From CAZKNJ01 sp964554185 (lineage in GTDB: Bacteria; 4484-113), in NCBI GenBank assembly GCA_964554185.1, contig CAZKNJ010000006.1, positions 5,989-69,988 on the forward strand: 64,000 nt of DNA, read 5' to 3'. A program made the position numbers and the translations under genes. The notes below the pieces were generated by a model. The model did no database searches and had not been told where the DNA came from. It worked only from the letters and a program-made list of their open reading frames with translations. Shown here piece by piece: positions 33,101 through 41,819 of this stretch. Position 1 is the stretch's first letter. Each line of letters begins with the position of its first letter.

Positions 33101-35851
33101 CAAGTTTCGCTTGCGTTTCCGCCAGAGTCTTCTTCATTTCCTCCGCCGCTCGCGCGGCCCCTGCTTCGGTCTTGGTCAACGCTTCCTTGCTGCCGCTGAG
33201 CTGTTTTTCCATTTCGGCGAGCTTAGACTGGGCGTCGGCCAGGACCTCTTCTCTTTCCTTCACTTCCGCATCGCTGGCAGCGTATTTAACCGCCAGTTCC
33301 TCTTCCTTGGCCTTGGCCGTTGCTGCCGCCTCCGCCATTTGCGCATCTTTTTGTTTGAGCTGTTGCTCAAGCTCATCAGCCCGGGTGGAACCTTCCGTTG
33401 CCTTGGCCTCGGCACCGGCCAGCTTCTTCTCCATCTCCGCCAGTCTGGCTGCAAGCTCCTTCTCCTGGGCTTCAGCAGCCGCGAGCAGCTCCTCGCTCGC
33501 CTTAATCTCCTTCTCGTGGCTGGCGGCCTCTTCTGCCAGCTTCGCCGCTGCTGTCTCCATCTCGGCAATCCTGGCCTGGGCCGCTTTCAGGGCGTCTTCC
33601 CGCTCCTGGACGGTCTTGTCGCCTTCCGCCAGCGCGCCATCCTTCTCTTTCAATAAGCTCTGCAGTTGCTCTGTCTCCTCCCGCACCTTCTTGAGCGCGG
33701 CTTCAGCCTCGTTGGATTTGAGCGCCAGCTGCGCTTTCTCTGCCGTGAGCCCGTCTGCCCGCTTCTCGGCTTCGGTTTGTCCTTTCTCGGCCTCAGCCAC
33801 CCGCGCTTCCACGCCCTTAAGAGCAGCCTGCAGTTCCGTCACCTTGCCCTCAAGCTCCTTCGCCCGGGCGGATTCACGCTTAAGTGCCTCCTGCGTCTCT
33901 TCTGCGCCGGCGGCAAGCGTTGTGATATGGGCGTCGCGCTCGGCGATGAGAGCTTCTACGCTCTTGATACGCGCTTCCTTCTCTTCCATCTGGGCCTGCA
34001 GTACCTTGCTTCGGTCAGCGTGCGTTGAGCCTTCCTGCGCCTTGAGTTCAGCTTCCTTGAGTTTGGTCTCCACTTCCCTCAGCCGGGCTTCAAGCTCCTC
34101 CGCCTTCTTCTTAGCGGCGCGAAGGCCGGTCTCGCGGGTTGCCCCCTCCTTTAGCAGACCTTCGGCGCGGATGTGCTCGATCTTTGTTTCCTCACTGCTC
34201 TTGCGCAGCGCTGCTTCTAGCTCTGCGAGCTTTGCCTCCAGCTCGCGCACCTGGGTGCTGCTTTTGGCGAGCTGCGCCTCCAACGTCTTGCTGGCCTCCT
34301 CGCCACCCTTGGCAGCCTGATCGCGCGCAGCTAGATGCTCGTTCAGCTGAGCGACCTGCTTGTCCTTCTGCGCAAGGTCCGCCTCCAGCGTCTTGANNNN
34401 NNNNNNNNNNNNNNNNNNNNNNNNNNNNNNNNNNNNNNNNNNNNNNNNNNNNNNNNNNNNNNNNNNNNNNNNNNNNNNNNNNNNNNNNNNNNNNNNTTCA
34501 GCTGAGCGACCTGCTTGTCCTTCTGCGCAAGGTCCGCCTCCAGCGTCTTGACGCGGGCTTCCAGCTCCTCGGCCTTCACCGAGTGCCCGGCGGCAGCATC
34601 CTCATGCTCCTTGGCCGCTGTCTCAATGGACTTCACCTGCTCCTCAAGCGCCTGCCGCTCCTTTTCCAGGCGCTCGCCATGCGCCTTGCTTTCGGTAAGC
34701 TCAGCATCAATGGTCTTGACGCGGGCAAGTTGCTCCGCGAGCTGCGCGTCCAGCACTTTGACGTGCGCTTCCCGCTCGTCCACTGTAGCCTGCAGACCGG
34801 TTAGGCGTGCATCATGTTCTTCGGGGCTTGCGGTCTTCTTCAGGGCTTCCAGCGTGGACAATGCCTCTGAGAGTTTTCCCTCCAGTTCTTTGGCCTGGTT
34901 CTCGCGCTCGGCCGCGAGCGCCTCCAGCGTGGCGACCTTCTCCACCTGCGCCTTGTCCACCACGGGTTCCGCCGGCTTTGCCGACTCCAGTTGTTTCTGC
35001 AGCGTCTCCAGCTTCGTCGCAAGCTCACTGGCCTTCTTCGTTTCTTCCGCAAGCGCGGTTTCCTTGTTCCTCAGCTGTGCTTCCACCTCGGCGGCGCGCT
35101 GTTCCGCTGCCGCCGCCGCCTTGTCCGGCGCCACCGCCTTTGCGGGTGCTGCGGCTCCGCCGCTCCCCTGGGACTCCAGCTCCTTGATGCGGCGGCTCTG
35201 CATCAGCATCTTGCCCTCAAGCTCACGCACGCGCTGTTCCAGCTGCTCCTTGCGCGCGTCCTTCGGTAGTGGCTTCAGCTCTGCTTCCACCGGCAGCTCC
35301 GCCGTGGCAGTCGTAGCAGCTGCATCCGCACCCACCGAAGCTTGAATCTCCTCCCTCGTCTCCTCGTACTCCTTCACTAGCTCGGGCAGCTTGCCCACCA
35401 CGCCGGCAGCCTTCGCCTCGGGAACTCCCACGGCCTTAAATAGCCGCTTCCAGCCTTCATCGGAGGTCAACTCAACGCGGTCAGATGAAATGAGCACGGC
35501 GGGTGTGGAGAACGGCTCAAAGAACGCAGCAATCGGCTTCTCTTTGGGGAAAGCGCGGTGGAAACGGTTCAGCTCGCCGACGCAACCAAGCGAGCGTGAC
35601 CACGGCCTGGAACAGACGACAACGAAGTGCCTGCATTTCTGGACGGCGGCATCGGCCGCAGCCTCAGATTGGTCGCCTTCGTCGCGGTTTTCGTCAAACC
35701 AGACCTTCAGCCCGCCTTCAGCCAGCACCTTGCTGAGCAGTTTGGCCTCAGCCAGTGCCGACTGCGGGTGGAAGCTTATGAAGACGTCATAATCCGGTTC
35801 CAAGCGCCTACTTTCCCCCTTCGGCCGCTTCTGAGCTTCGTATTCTACCAA
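30138..35851 (-). CDS. Giant TIR / coiled-coil / TPR protein (interrupted by scaffold gap)
   Basis: One gene split by the N-run at 34397-34496. Collapsing the identical 55-base flanks joins both parts in frame and predicts about 1,852 residues. Residues about 20-140 form a TIR domain: DYDVFISFHPQ, LKVWFDENRD and a C-helix SRPWSRSLGCVGEL, in which Glu93 matches the catalytic glutamate of NAD-cleaving TIRs. Residues about 190-1200 are Lys/Glu/Ala-rich coiled coil with many near repeats. The C-terminal about 650 residues hold about 20 TPRs of 34 residues (consensus AYxxWGNALxxLGKYEEA). Nominal start is TTG 35851; TTG 35803, preceded by AAGGGGGAAAG, is a good alternative. No signal peptide, so probably cytoplasmic. 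Function unknown: NAD-hydrolase defence/signalling or scaffold are possibilities. Confidence 0.82.
34342..34551. repeat. Scaffold gap (100 N) with identical 55-base flanks
   Basis: 34342-34396 and 34497-34551 are identical and end exactly at the N-run. This is the signature of two contigs sharing an unmerged k-mer overlap. Removing 155 bases (one copy plus the Ns) makes the flanking frames continuous with no stop. A collapsed coiled-coil repeat at this point cannot be excluded. Confidence 0.85.
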
Positions 35852-35898
35852 ATAAACGCGCGTTTAAGCTCGCGCTGCAATGCGCTTTGCACACGCGT

Positions 35899-35904
35899 TA
35901 TAAT
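35899..35904 (+). promoter_or_regulatory. -10 box of lipB
   Basis: TATAAT ending 8 bases before the lipB GTG, with no clear -35 and no ribosome-binding site between them. This predicts a leaderless or nearly leaderless mRNA. Confidence 0.5.
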
Positions 35905-35912
35905 CTACCCCC

Positions 35913-36599
35913 GTGAAAACGGAAGTCAGTGCCTACTGGCTCGGGAGAATTGGCTACCTGCAGTGCCACCGGCTGCAGCTAGCGCTGCACGAGAGGATTG
36001 CCCGGGGAAACCACCCACCTTCGCTACTGCTGCTGGAACACGACCCCGTAATAACCCTCGGCCGTCACGCTAACACTGCGAACGTCTACCTCCCAAAAGC
36101 TGAACTGGAGCGCCGGGGCGTGGAGGTTCACGAAATAGAGCGCGGTGGCGATGTCACCTATCACGGGCCGGGCCAGTTGGTAGGATACCCGCTGCTGCAC
36201 CTGAAAAGCATGGAGCTCACCGTGGCTGAGTACATGCGGCGGCTGGAAGACAGCCTGGTCTGGCTGCTCAAAGACATCAGCGTTACCGCGACCCGTGAAG
36301 CAGGCTTCACCGGCGTCTGGCACGAGACCGGCAAGATCGCCGCTATCGGCATCGCTGTACGGCGCTGGGTGACGTACCACGGTTTCGCGCTCAATGTGAC
36401 CACCGATCTGAGCTATGCCACGCTCATCAACCCTTGCGGCCTTTCGCGCCCGGTGACCAGTATTGAGAAGGTCTCAGGCGTCAGCCCGACCACTGAAGCA
36501 GTGGCGCTGGCATACCTGGGGCCGTTCACCCAGGCGTTTGAAGTTGACACCATTGAGCTTTCCTTCGGCGAGCCGGAGCTGGAAGACGACGGCGGCTAG
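35913..36599 (+). CDS. lipB: Octanoyl-[acyl-carrier protein]:protein N-octanoyltransferase LipB
   Basis: Transfers octanoate from ACP to lipoyl domains, the first step of protein lipoylation. 228 residues from GTG 35913. Family features: LLLLEHDPVITLGRHANTAN, VEIERGGDVTYHGPGQLVGYP (RGGDVTYHGPGQ is diagnostic), the catalytic lysine in TGKIAAIGIAVRRWVTYHGFALNV, and the catalytic cysteine in LINPCGL. Both catalytic residues are present. The 3' end overlaps convergent tlyA by 4 bases. No lipA is nearby. Confidence 0.96.
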   Translation: MKTEVSAYWLGRIGYLQCHRLQLALHERIARGNHPPSLLLLEHDPVITLGRHANTANVYLPKAELERRGVEVHEIERGGDVTYHGPGQLVGYPLLHLKSMELTVAEYMRRLEDSLVWLLKDISVTATREAGFTGVWHETGKIAAIGIAVRRWVTYHGFALNVTTDLSYATLINPCGLSRPVTSIEKVSGVSPTTEAVALAYLGPFTQAFEVDTIELSFGEPELEDDGG

Positions 36600-37420
36600 C
36601 GCAGCGCGCCGAGCATCGCGTCAACTTCTTTGGTGAAATCCTGCGCGCTGAGCCCCCATTCTCCCATCCCGATGAGCAGAAAGAACTCCACGTTTCCCTT
36701 GGCTCCACGGGGCTCCGCAGGGCGAACCCGCTCAACCCACCAGCCCTCAGCCGCTAAGCTCTGAAAAGCGTCCAGCAGCACTTCCCGGTGCAGCTCCGGC
36801 GCCAGAACCACTCCGTCCCGGAACCAGCCCTTGCGCTCATGCTCTGGATCGGGCCGGCGCTCAAACTGCGGCTTCAGCAGAACGATGCCCTTCGGGTCTG
36901 TTACGAGCAGCGGCCGAATGAATTGCAATAGCCAGATGCCGGAGATGAACGACACGTCCACCGTAAACACTGAGCACTCTTCGGGCACCTGCTCTGGCCC
37001 AAGCTCGCGCGCATTCATTCCTTCCACCGGGACAACGCGTTCGTCCGACCTCAGCCTTCCGTCCAGCAGCCCCACTCCCACATCAACCGCGTACACCTTC
37101 GCGGCGCCCCACTCCAGTAGCACTTCGGTGAATCCGCCGGTCGACGCGCCGACATCAATACAGGTGTTTCCGCTTATGAACTGCGCCTCTTCACCAAGCG
37201 CTTGAAGGAAGTTGCGTAGCTTGAGCCCGCCACGCGAGACATAGGAGCAATCGTCCACTACTAGCTCTATCTCGGCGTCCATCGGGACCGCCATTCCCTC
37301 ACCCGTGACCGCCTTACCGTCAACGAGCACCTTCCCCTGCATTATCAGCGAGCGGGCAATACGCTCGTCAGGTGCAAGCTCCCGGCGCAGCACTTCATCC
37401 AACAGCTTGCTCTTCTTCAC
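36596..37420 (-). CDS. tlyA: TlyA-family rRNA methyltransferase
   Basis: SAM-dependent 2'-O-methyltransferase family that in mycobacteria modifies 16S and 23S rRNA, annotated elsewhere as 'hemolysin'. 274 residues. An N-terminal S4 RNA-binding domain (LLDEVLRRELAPDERIARSLIMQGKVLVDG) is followed by SRGGLKLRNFL and the FtsJ-like fold with SAM motif CIDVGASTGGFTEVLL, VYAVDVGVGLL, VDVSFISG and LLKPQFE. KGNVEFFLLI ends the domain. Its ATG overlaps the stop of the DUF212 gene by 4 bases, so the two are probably co-translated. Confidence 0.93.
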   Translation of the reverse strand: MKKSKLLDEVLRRELAPDERIARSLIMQGKVLVDGKAVTGEGMAVPMDAEIELVVDDCSYVSRGGLKLRNFLQALGEEAQFISGNTCIDVGASTGGFTEVLLEWGAAKVYAVDVGVGLLDGRLRSDERVVPVEGMNARELGPEQVPEECSVFTVDVSFISGIWLLQFIRPLLVTDPKGIVLLKPQFERRPDPEHERKGWFRDGVVLAPELHREVLLDAFQSLAAEGWWVERVRPAEPRGAKGNVEFFLLIGMGEWGLSAQDFTKEVDAMLGALR

Positions 37421-37875
37421 GAGAGGTTCACCGTCATCGCATAGGCCGTGAAGAAGCCTATGATGCAGCCCACCGCGGCTTCCATCCAGTCGTGTCCCAG
37501 CACTTCCTTGAGCACCTTGAAGTCGAAATCACTCACCATCCTGCCCTTTATCAGGTCGGGAATGATGCGGTTGAGCATCTGCGCGTGGTCGCCGGCGGAG
37601 CGCCGCAGGTTGGTGGCATCGTAGACGACCACCGCAGCCAGCGCAGCGGCCAAGGCGAATTCGCTTGTCGCCACCCCGACTCTGAAGCCCATCATGGTCA
37701 CCAGCGCGACGACAAACGCCGAGTGCGAACTGGGCATTCCACCCGCGTCAAAAAGCTTCGCCAGGTTCAACTGCCGCTCGGAAAAGAGGTAGAAGAGGGT
37801 TTTCGTCACCTGGGCGAGCAACCAAGCGAGAAGTGGAACCGCAATGAGAATGTAGGTACTGAGAAACTCGGCCAT
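37417..37875 (-). CDS. Divergent PAP2-family membrane protein (DUF212/YuiD-like)
   Basis: 152 residues with about four membrane helices. The family signature is clear: QVTKTLFYLFSERQL, then GGMPSSHSAFVVALVTMMGF and VVYDATNLRRSAGDHAQMLN. The SSH and DA..RR..G.HA motifs resemble the active-site positions of PAP2 phosphatases, but enzymatic activity has not been settled for this family. Overlaps tlyA by 4 bases. An extended -10 box ends 11 bases before the ATG. Confidence 0.9.
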   Translation of the reverse strand: MAEFLSTYILIAVPLLAWLLAQVTKTLFYLFSERQLNLAKLFDAGGMPSSHSAFVVALVTMMGFRVGVATSEFALAAALAAVVVYDATNLRRSAGDHAQMLNRIIPDLIKGRMVSDFDFKVLKEVLGHDWMEAAVGCIIGFFTAYAMTVNLS

Positions 37876-37886
37876 TTCGCGCGGCG

Positions 37887-37895
37887 ATTATACCA
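37887..37895 (-). promoter_or_regulatory. Extended -10 promoter of DUF212-tlyA
   Basis: Minus strand TGG-TATAAT (37895-37887), 11 bases before the ATG. A leader of only a few bases is predicted. Confidence 0.5.
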
Positions 37896-37939
37896 GAAGC
37901 CGCCCGCCTCCCTCGCCAGCAAGCCTTTGGGGGACGAGG

Positions 37940-37968
37940 TTCAAATACCAGCAGGGACAAGGTAGACT
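37940..37968 (+). promoter_or_regulatory. Weak promoter before hflX
   Basis: TTCAAA (37940-37945), 17-base spacer, TAGACT (37963-37968), then GTG only 3 bases later. If used, translation would have to start at a codon downstream of GTG 37972 or the promoter serves a different start, so this is a weak call. Confidence 0.25.
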
Positions 37969-37971
37969 TAA

Positions 37972-39180
37972 GTGCAGGCGCATACTGTGGCAATAGACAG
38001 GGGCAAAACCGGCCGAAACGTAATCGTGCTGCTGGTGGAGGACGCCACCTCCCAATCAGGCGGCCACGATGAAAATGCGTCTGCCTCCGCCGATACCATT
38101 CAGGCCGGCCTGTTCGCCAACAGATATGGCTTTGACGAAGGTGGCCCGCAGGAGGACTTCGACTTCATTGAACTCGTCATCGCGGACGACCTGTCCATCA
38201 GCTCCGTGATGCGGGCGAAGTTACGCCGTATCTCGCCGCGCACCTACATCGGCAGCGGCAAGGTCAACGAAGTGGCGGAGGCTGTGCGCCGCCTGCGCCC
38301 GGACGCCGTAGTAACGAACGGCCAGCTATCTCCCGTTCACCAGCGCAACCTGGAGGAAGAGTGGAGCACCACCGTCCTCACCCGCGCCGACATCATTTTC
38401 GACATCTTTGAGCGCAACGCCAGCACTTCCGAAGGCAAGTTGCAGGTGGAGCTGGCGCGGCTTAGTTACGAGCTTCCGCGCGTGACCGGCATCGGCAAGG
38501 AACTATCGCGCACCGGCGGCGATATGGGTACCCGCGGTGGCGGCGGCGAGCAAGTCACCGCCATGACCAAGGATCGCATCCGCAAGCGCATCCGCCAGCT
38601 GGAAACCCGGGTGGAGAAGCTCAAAAAGGTGCGTGAGCTGCGCCGCAAGCGCCGCGTGCGCGCTGGGATGTTCACCGTCAGCCTCATCGGCTACACCAAC
38701 TCCGGCAAGTCCTCGCTGCTCAATGCGCTCACCAAGAGCGATGCGGAGGTCGCCGAGCGCTACTTCACCACGCTGGACCCCACCTCGCGCAGCCTCTACC
38801 TGGGCAGCGGCACGCGCATAGTCCTTAGCGACACCGTGGGCTTCCTCAACGACCTCCCGCCGGAGCTCAGTGCGGCTTTCCGCGCCACGATGGAGGAGGT
38901 CGCCGAGTCCGATCTCCTGCTGCACGTGGTTGATGCTTCCCGCGAAAACGTTGTCTTCCGGCTGGAATCCGGCTCCCGCATCCTGGAGGAGTACGGCTTC
39001 AGCGCCATTCCGCGCGTGGTGGTGTTCAACAAGATCGACCTGCTGGACGACGAGGAGCACCTTGCGCGGCTGCAGGAACAGGTTACTGGTTCCGTCGCGG
39101 TTAGCGCCCACACCGGCAACGGACTGGACAAGCTGATGCAAGTGCTGTGCGATGAAGCGGAGACCCGCGTAACAGACTAA
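37972..39180 (+). CDS. hflX: Ribosome-associated GTPase HflX
   Basis: GTPase that binds and can split stalled ribosomes. 402 residues from GTG 37972; the first about 60 residues are less conserved, so the start is uncertain. The HflX N-terminal domain is visible in 'SPRTYIGSGKVNEVAE' and LSPVHQRNLEE, then RADIIFDIFERNASTSEGKLQVELARLSYELPR and a glycine-rich GGDMGTRGGGGEQ loop. The G domain has G1 GYTNSGKSS, G3 DTVGFLNDLP, G4 NKID and G5-like VSAHTG. All GTP-binding motifs are present. Confidence 0.95.
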   Translation: MQAHTVAIDRGKTGRNVIVLLVEDATSQSGGHDENASASADTIQAGLFANRYGFDEGGPQEDFDFIELVIADDLSISSVMRAKLRRISPRTYIGSGKVNEVAEAVRRLRPDAVVTNGQLSPVHQRNLEEEWSTTVLTRADIIFDIFERNASTSEGKLQVELARLSYELPRVTGIGKELSRTGGDMGTRGGGGEQVTAMTKDRIRKRIRQLETRVEKLKKVRELRRKRRVRAGMFTVSLIGYTNSGKSSLLNALTKSDAEVAERYFTTLDPTSRSLYLGSGTRIVLSDTVGFLNDLPPELSAAFRATMEEVAESDLLLHVVDASRENVVFRLESGSRILEEYGFSAIPRVVVFNKIDLLDDEEHLARLQEQVTGSVAVSAHTGNGLDKLMQVLCDEAETRVTD

Positions 39181-39194
39181 TCCAGGCTGCACCA

Positions 39195-41618
39195 ATGGTA
39201 ACCAACGATATGAAGCTCACACTTCCCATCGCAGGAATGACCTGCACTTCTTGCGCGCACACGCTCACCGGCACTATCGCCTCGGTTCAAGGCGTGCTTA
39301 ACGCCGAGGTTGACTACGTGAAGGGTGAAGCTATCGTCGCCTATGACCCTAAGGAGACGAAGCGTGAAGAGATACTCCGGGTCATCCGCGCCGCGGGCTA
39401 CGACCCGCAACTGGCGGAACTGAACCTGCGCATCGAGGGAATGACCTGCGCCTCCTGCGTGAAGCGCGTCACGACTGCGCTTCTGTCCCTGCCGTGGGTC
39501 ATCTCCGCTTCGGTGAACCTCGCCACCAATTCAGCCCGGGTTACCGCTGCTGCGGGCGGATTCGACCTGCGCGAAGTCAACCGCGCCCTGGCTGAGGCAG
39601 GCGAATACCGCGCCTTCAAAGAAGATGCACAAGGCGAGACGGGAATGGAAGAGCGCGAGCGGCGCCGTTTGCGCCGGGCCATTGTGCGGCTGACGGTAAG
39701 CTGCATCCTCGCTGCAGCCACGGTCACACTTGCGATGGGCAGCGATGCTCTCGGCGTGGGTAAGGAACTCAGTCGCTGGCTGCAATTCGCACTCGCCACG
39801 CCGGTGTATTTCTACGGCGGCTGGCCGTTCCTCAAGGGGATGGTGAACACCATCCGCCGCTTCACCGCCGATATGAACACGCTGGTGGGACTCGGCTCCA
39901 GCGCCGCCTACTGGTTCAGCGCCGTCAGCATGCTCGCGCCCGGACTTCTGCCCGCAGCGCTCATGCGCGAAGGACACGCGCCCATCTACTTCGAGACCGC
40001 TGCGGCCATCATCGCGCTCATTCTCGTGGGCAAGACGCTGGAGGAATGGACCAAGGGCAAGACCGCCGGCAGCATCCGTGCCCTGATGAAGCTCACTCCG
40101 CCTACCGCCACCGTCATACGCGGCGGCGAGCCGGTGGAAGTGCCGGTGACGGAGGTACTGGAGGGCGACACCCTCCTGGTGCGCCCGGGCGACCGCATCG
40201 CGGTGGATGGCGAAGTCGTGGAGGGCCATTCCGCCGTGGACGAGAGTATGGTCAGTGGCGAGCCGCTGCCGGTGGAGAAGGCCGCCGGCGACACAGTCCT
40301 TGCCGGCACGGTCAACACCTCCGGCTCCTTCCGCTTCCGCGCCACCAAGGTCGGCGGCGACACCGTGCTGGCCCAGATAATTGAACTCGTGCGTGAAGCC
40401 CAGTCCAGCCGTGCGCCCATCCAGGGGCTGGCGGATTACGTCGCCTCCATCTTCGTGCCCTCCGTCTTGCTCCTCGCGGCCATCGCTTTCGTGCTGTGGC
40501 TGCTGTTCGGCCCCGCTCCCACCCTCGCCTACGCCCTGGTGGTCGCCATCAGCGTCCTCATCGTCGCCTGCCCTTGCGCGCTCGGCCTGGCCACGCCCAC
40601 TGCGCTGGTGGTAGGCATCGGCAAAGCTGCGGAAAACGGCATCCTCATCCGCAACGGCGAAGCCCTTGAACGCATCAGCGGCTGCGACACCGTGCTGGTG
40701 GACAAGACCGGCACTCTCACCGAAGGCCGCCCCTTTGTCACCGCAGTGAAGGCCACCGGTGATTTCTCCGAAGAAGAAGTGCTGCGCCTGGCCGCAGCGC
40801 TGGAGGCCAGCTCCGAGCATCCGCTGGCCCGCGCGGTGGTTGACGCCGCCCGCGAGCGCGGTATCAGTGATTTCCCCTCAGTTGCGGACTTCACCAACCA
40901 CGCTGGCCAGGGCATCTCCGGCAAGGTTGATGGCGCCGAAGTGCTGGTCGGGCGCGCCTCGCTGCTGAGGGAACGCAACATCGACGTGCCCGCAACTCCG
41001 CCCACGGGAACCACGACCTTCGTCGCCCGCAACGGCGCTATTCTGGGGGCCATCAGCCTGGACGACCGCGTCAAGGCAGACTCCGCCGAGGCGGTCGCCG
41101 CGCTCAAGCGCATGGGCTACCGGGTGCTGATGCTCACCGGCGACGCTCTGGCGGCGGCGGAGCGCGTGGCGGGCCAGACCGGCGTAGACGGTTTCATCGC
41201 CGAGGTGATGCCCGAGGACAAAGCGGCCCAGGTCAAGCAACTTCAGGCAGATGGCCGCAAAGTGATTATGGTCGGCGATGGCATCAACGACGCGCCCGCG
41301 CTGGCGCAGGCTGACGTGGGCATCGCCATTGGCAGCGGCACCGATGTCGCCATCGAATCCGCCGGGGTGATTCTGCTGCGCAACTCGCTGGCCGACGCCG
41401 TGCGCGCGGTGGAGATTTCGCGCCGGACGCTACGAGTGATAAGGCAGAACCTCTTCTGGGCCTTCGCCTACAATGTGACGCTCATCCCGGTCGCCATGGG
41501 CGTGCTCCACCTCTTCGGCGGCCCACTGCTTCAGCCCATGTTCGCCGCCTTCGCTATGGCGTTCAGTTCCGTTACCGTCGTCAGCAACTCCCTACGGTTG
41601 AGGCTGATGAAGCTATAG
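39195..41618 (+). CDS. copA: Copper-translocating P1B-type ATPase (CopA-like)
   Basis: Exports Cu(I) across the inner membrane using ATP. 807 residues. Two N-terminal heavy-metal domains carry GMTCTSCAHT and GMTCASCVKR (CxxC). About eight membrane helices follow, with the metal-site CPCALGLATPTALVVG. The actuator loop has the S/TGE motif in DESMVSGEPLPVEK, the phosphorylation site is DKTGTLTEG, the nucleotide domain has SSEHPLARAVV, and the hinge is VGDGINDAPALAQADVGIAIGSGTD. CPC with paired MxCxxC domains favours copper over Zn/Cd. No CueR/CsoR regulator or chaperone is beside it. Start may also be ATG 39210. Confidence 0.93.
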   Translation: MVTNDMKLTLPIAGMTCTSCAHTLTGTIASVQGVLNAEVDYVKGEAIVAYDPKETKREEILRVIRAAGYDPQLAELNLRIEGMTCASCVKRVTTALLSLPWVISASVNLATNSARVTAAAGGFDLREVNRALAEAGEYRAFKEDAQGETGMEERERRRLRRAIVRLTVSCILAAATVTLAMGSDALGVGKELSRWLQFALATPVYFYGGWPFLKGMVNTIRRFTADMNTLVGLGSSAAYWFSAVSMLAPGLLPAALMREGHAPIYFETAAAIIALILVGKTLEEWTKGKTAGSIRALMKLTPPTATVIRGGEPVEVPVTEVLEGDTLLVRPGDRIAVDGEVVEGHSAVDESMVSGEPLPVEKAAGDTVLAGTVNTSGSFRFRATKVGGDTVLAQIIELVREAQSSRAPIQGLADYVASIFVPSVLLLAAIAFVLWLLFGPAPTLAYALVVAISVLIVACPCALGLATPTALVVGIGKAAENGILIRNGEALERISGCDTVLVDKTGTLTEGRPFVTAVKATGDFSEEEVLRLAAALEASSEHPLARAVVDAARERGISDFPSVADFTNHAGQGISGKVDGAEVLVGRASLLRERNIDVPATPPTGTTTFVARNGAILGAISLDDRVKADSAEAVAALKRMGYRVLMLTGDALAAAERVAGQTGVDGFIAEVMPEDKAAQVKQLQADGRKVIMVGDGINDAPALAQADVGIAIGSGTDVAIESAGVILLRNSLADAVRAVEISRRTLRVIRQNLFWAFAYNVTLIPVAMGVLHLFGGPLLQPMFAAFAMAFSSVTVVSNSLRLRLMKL

Positions 41619-41642
41619 CAGTGCGACTAGCGCTCAAACAGC

Positions 41643-41671
41643 TTGATTCCTTGATGAGCGGCCTTTATGCT
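41643..41671 (+). promoter_or_regulatory. Candidate promoter of tRNA-Gln
   Basis: TTGATT (41643-41648), 17-base spacer, TATGCT (41666-41671). The tRNA begins 17 bases after the -10 box. Confidence 0.45.
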
Positions 41672-41688
41672 ACAGTTATCAATCCGCG

Positions 41689-41759
41689 TGGGGCGTAGCC
41701 AAGCGGTAAGGCAGGGGCCTTTGGAGCCTCGATCGAAGGTTCGAATCCTTCCGCCCCAG
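41689..41759 (+). tRNA. tRNA-Gln (anticodon UUG)
   Basis: Cloverleaf: a 7-bp acceptor stem TGGGGCG/CGCCCCA, D-arm GCC-AAGCGGTAA-GGC, anticodon stem GGGGC/GCCTC with loop CTTTGGA (TTG, glutamine), T-arm AAGG-TTCGAAT-CCTT, and discriminator G, which is typical of tRNA-Gln. CCA is not encoded. Confidence 0.96.
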
Positions 41760-41819
41760 TGAAACCGGCCAAGCTGCTTCGCGGCGTATTATCGTCTACA
41801 ACTCAGCACTGCTACAGCT

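Noticed and set aside
33172..34320. Long plus-strand open frame opposite the coiled-coil gene, rich in Ser and Ala
   Set aside because: It is the complement of Lys/Glu/Ala-rich coiled-coil codons, has no recognisable domain or start signal, and similar serine-rich antisense frames lie opposite the PAS genes. Composition artefact.
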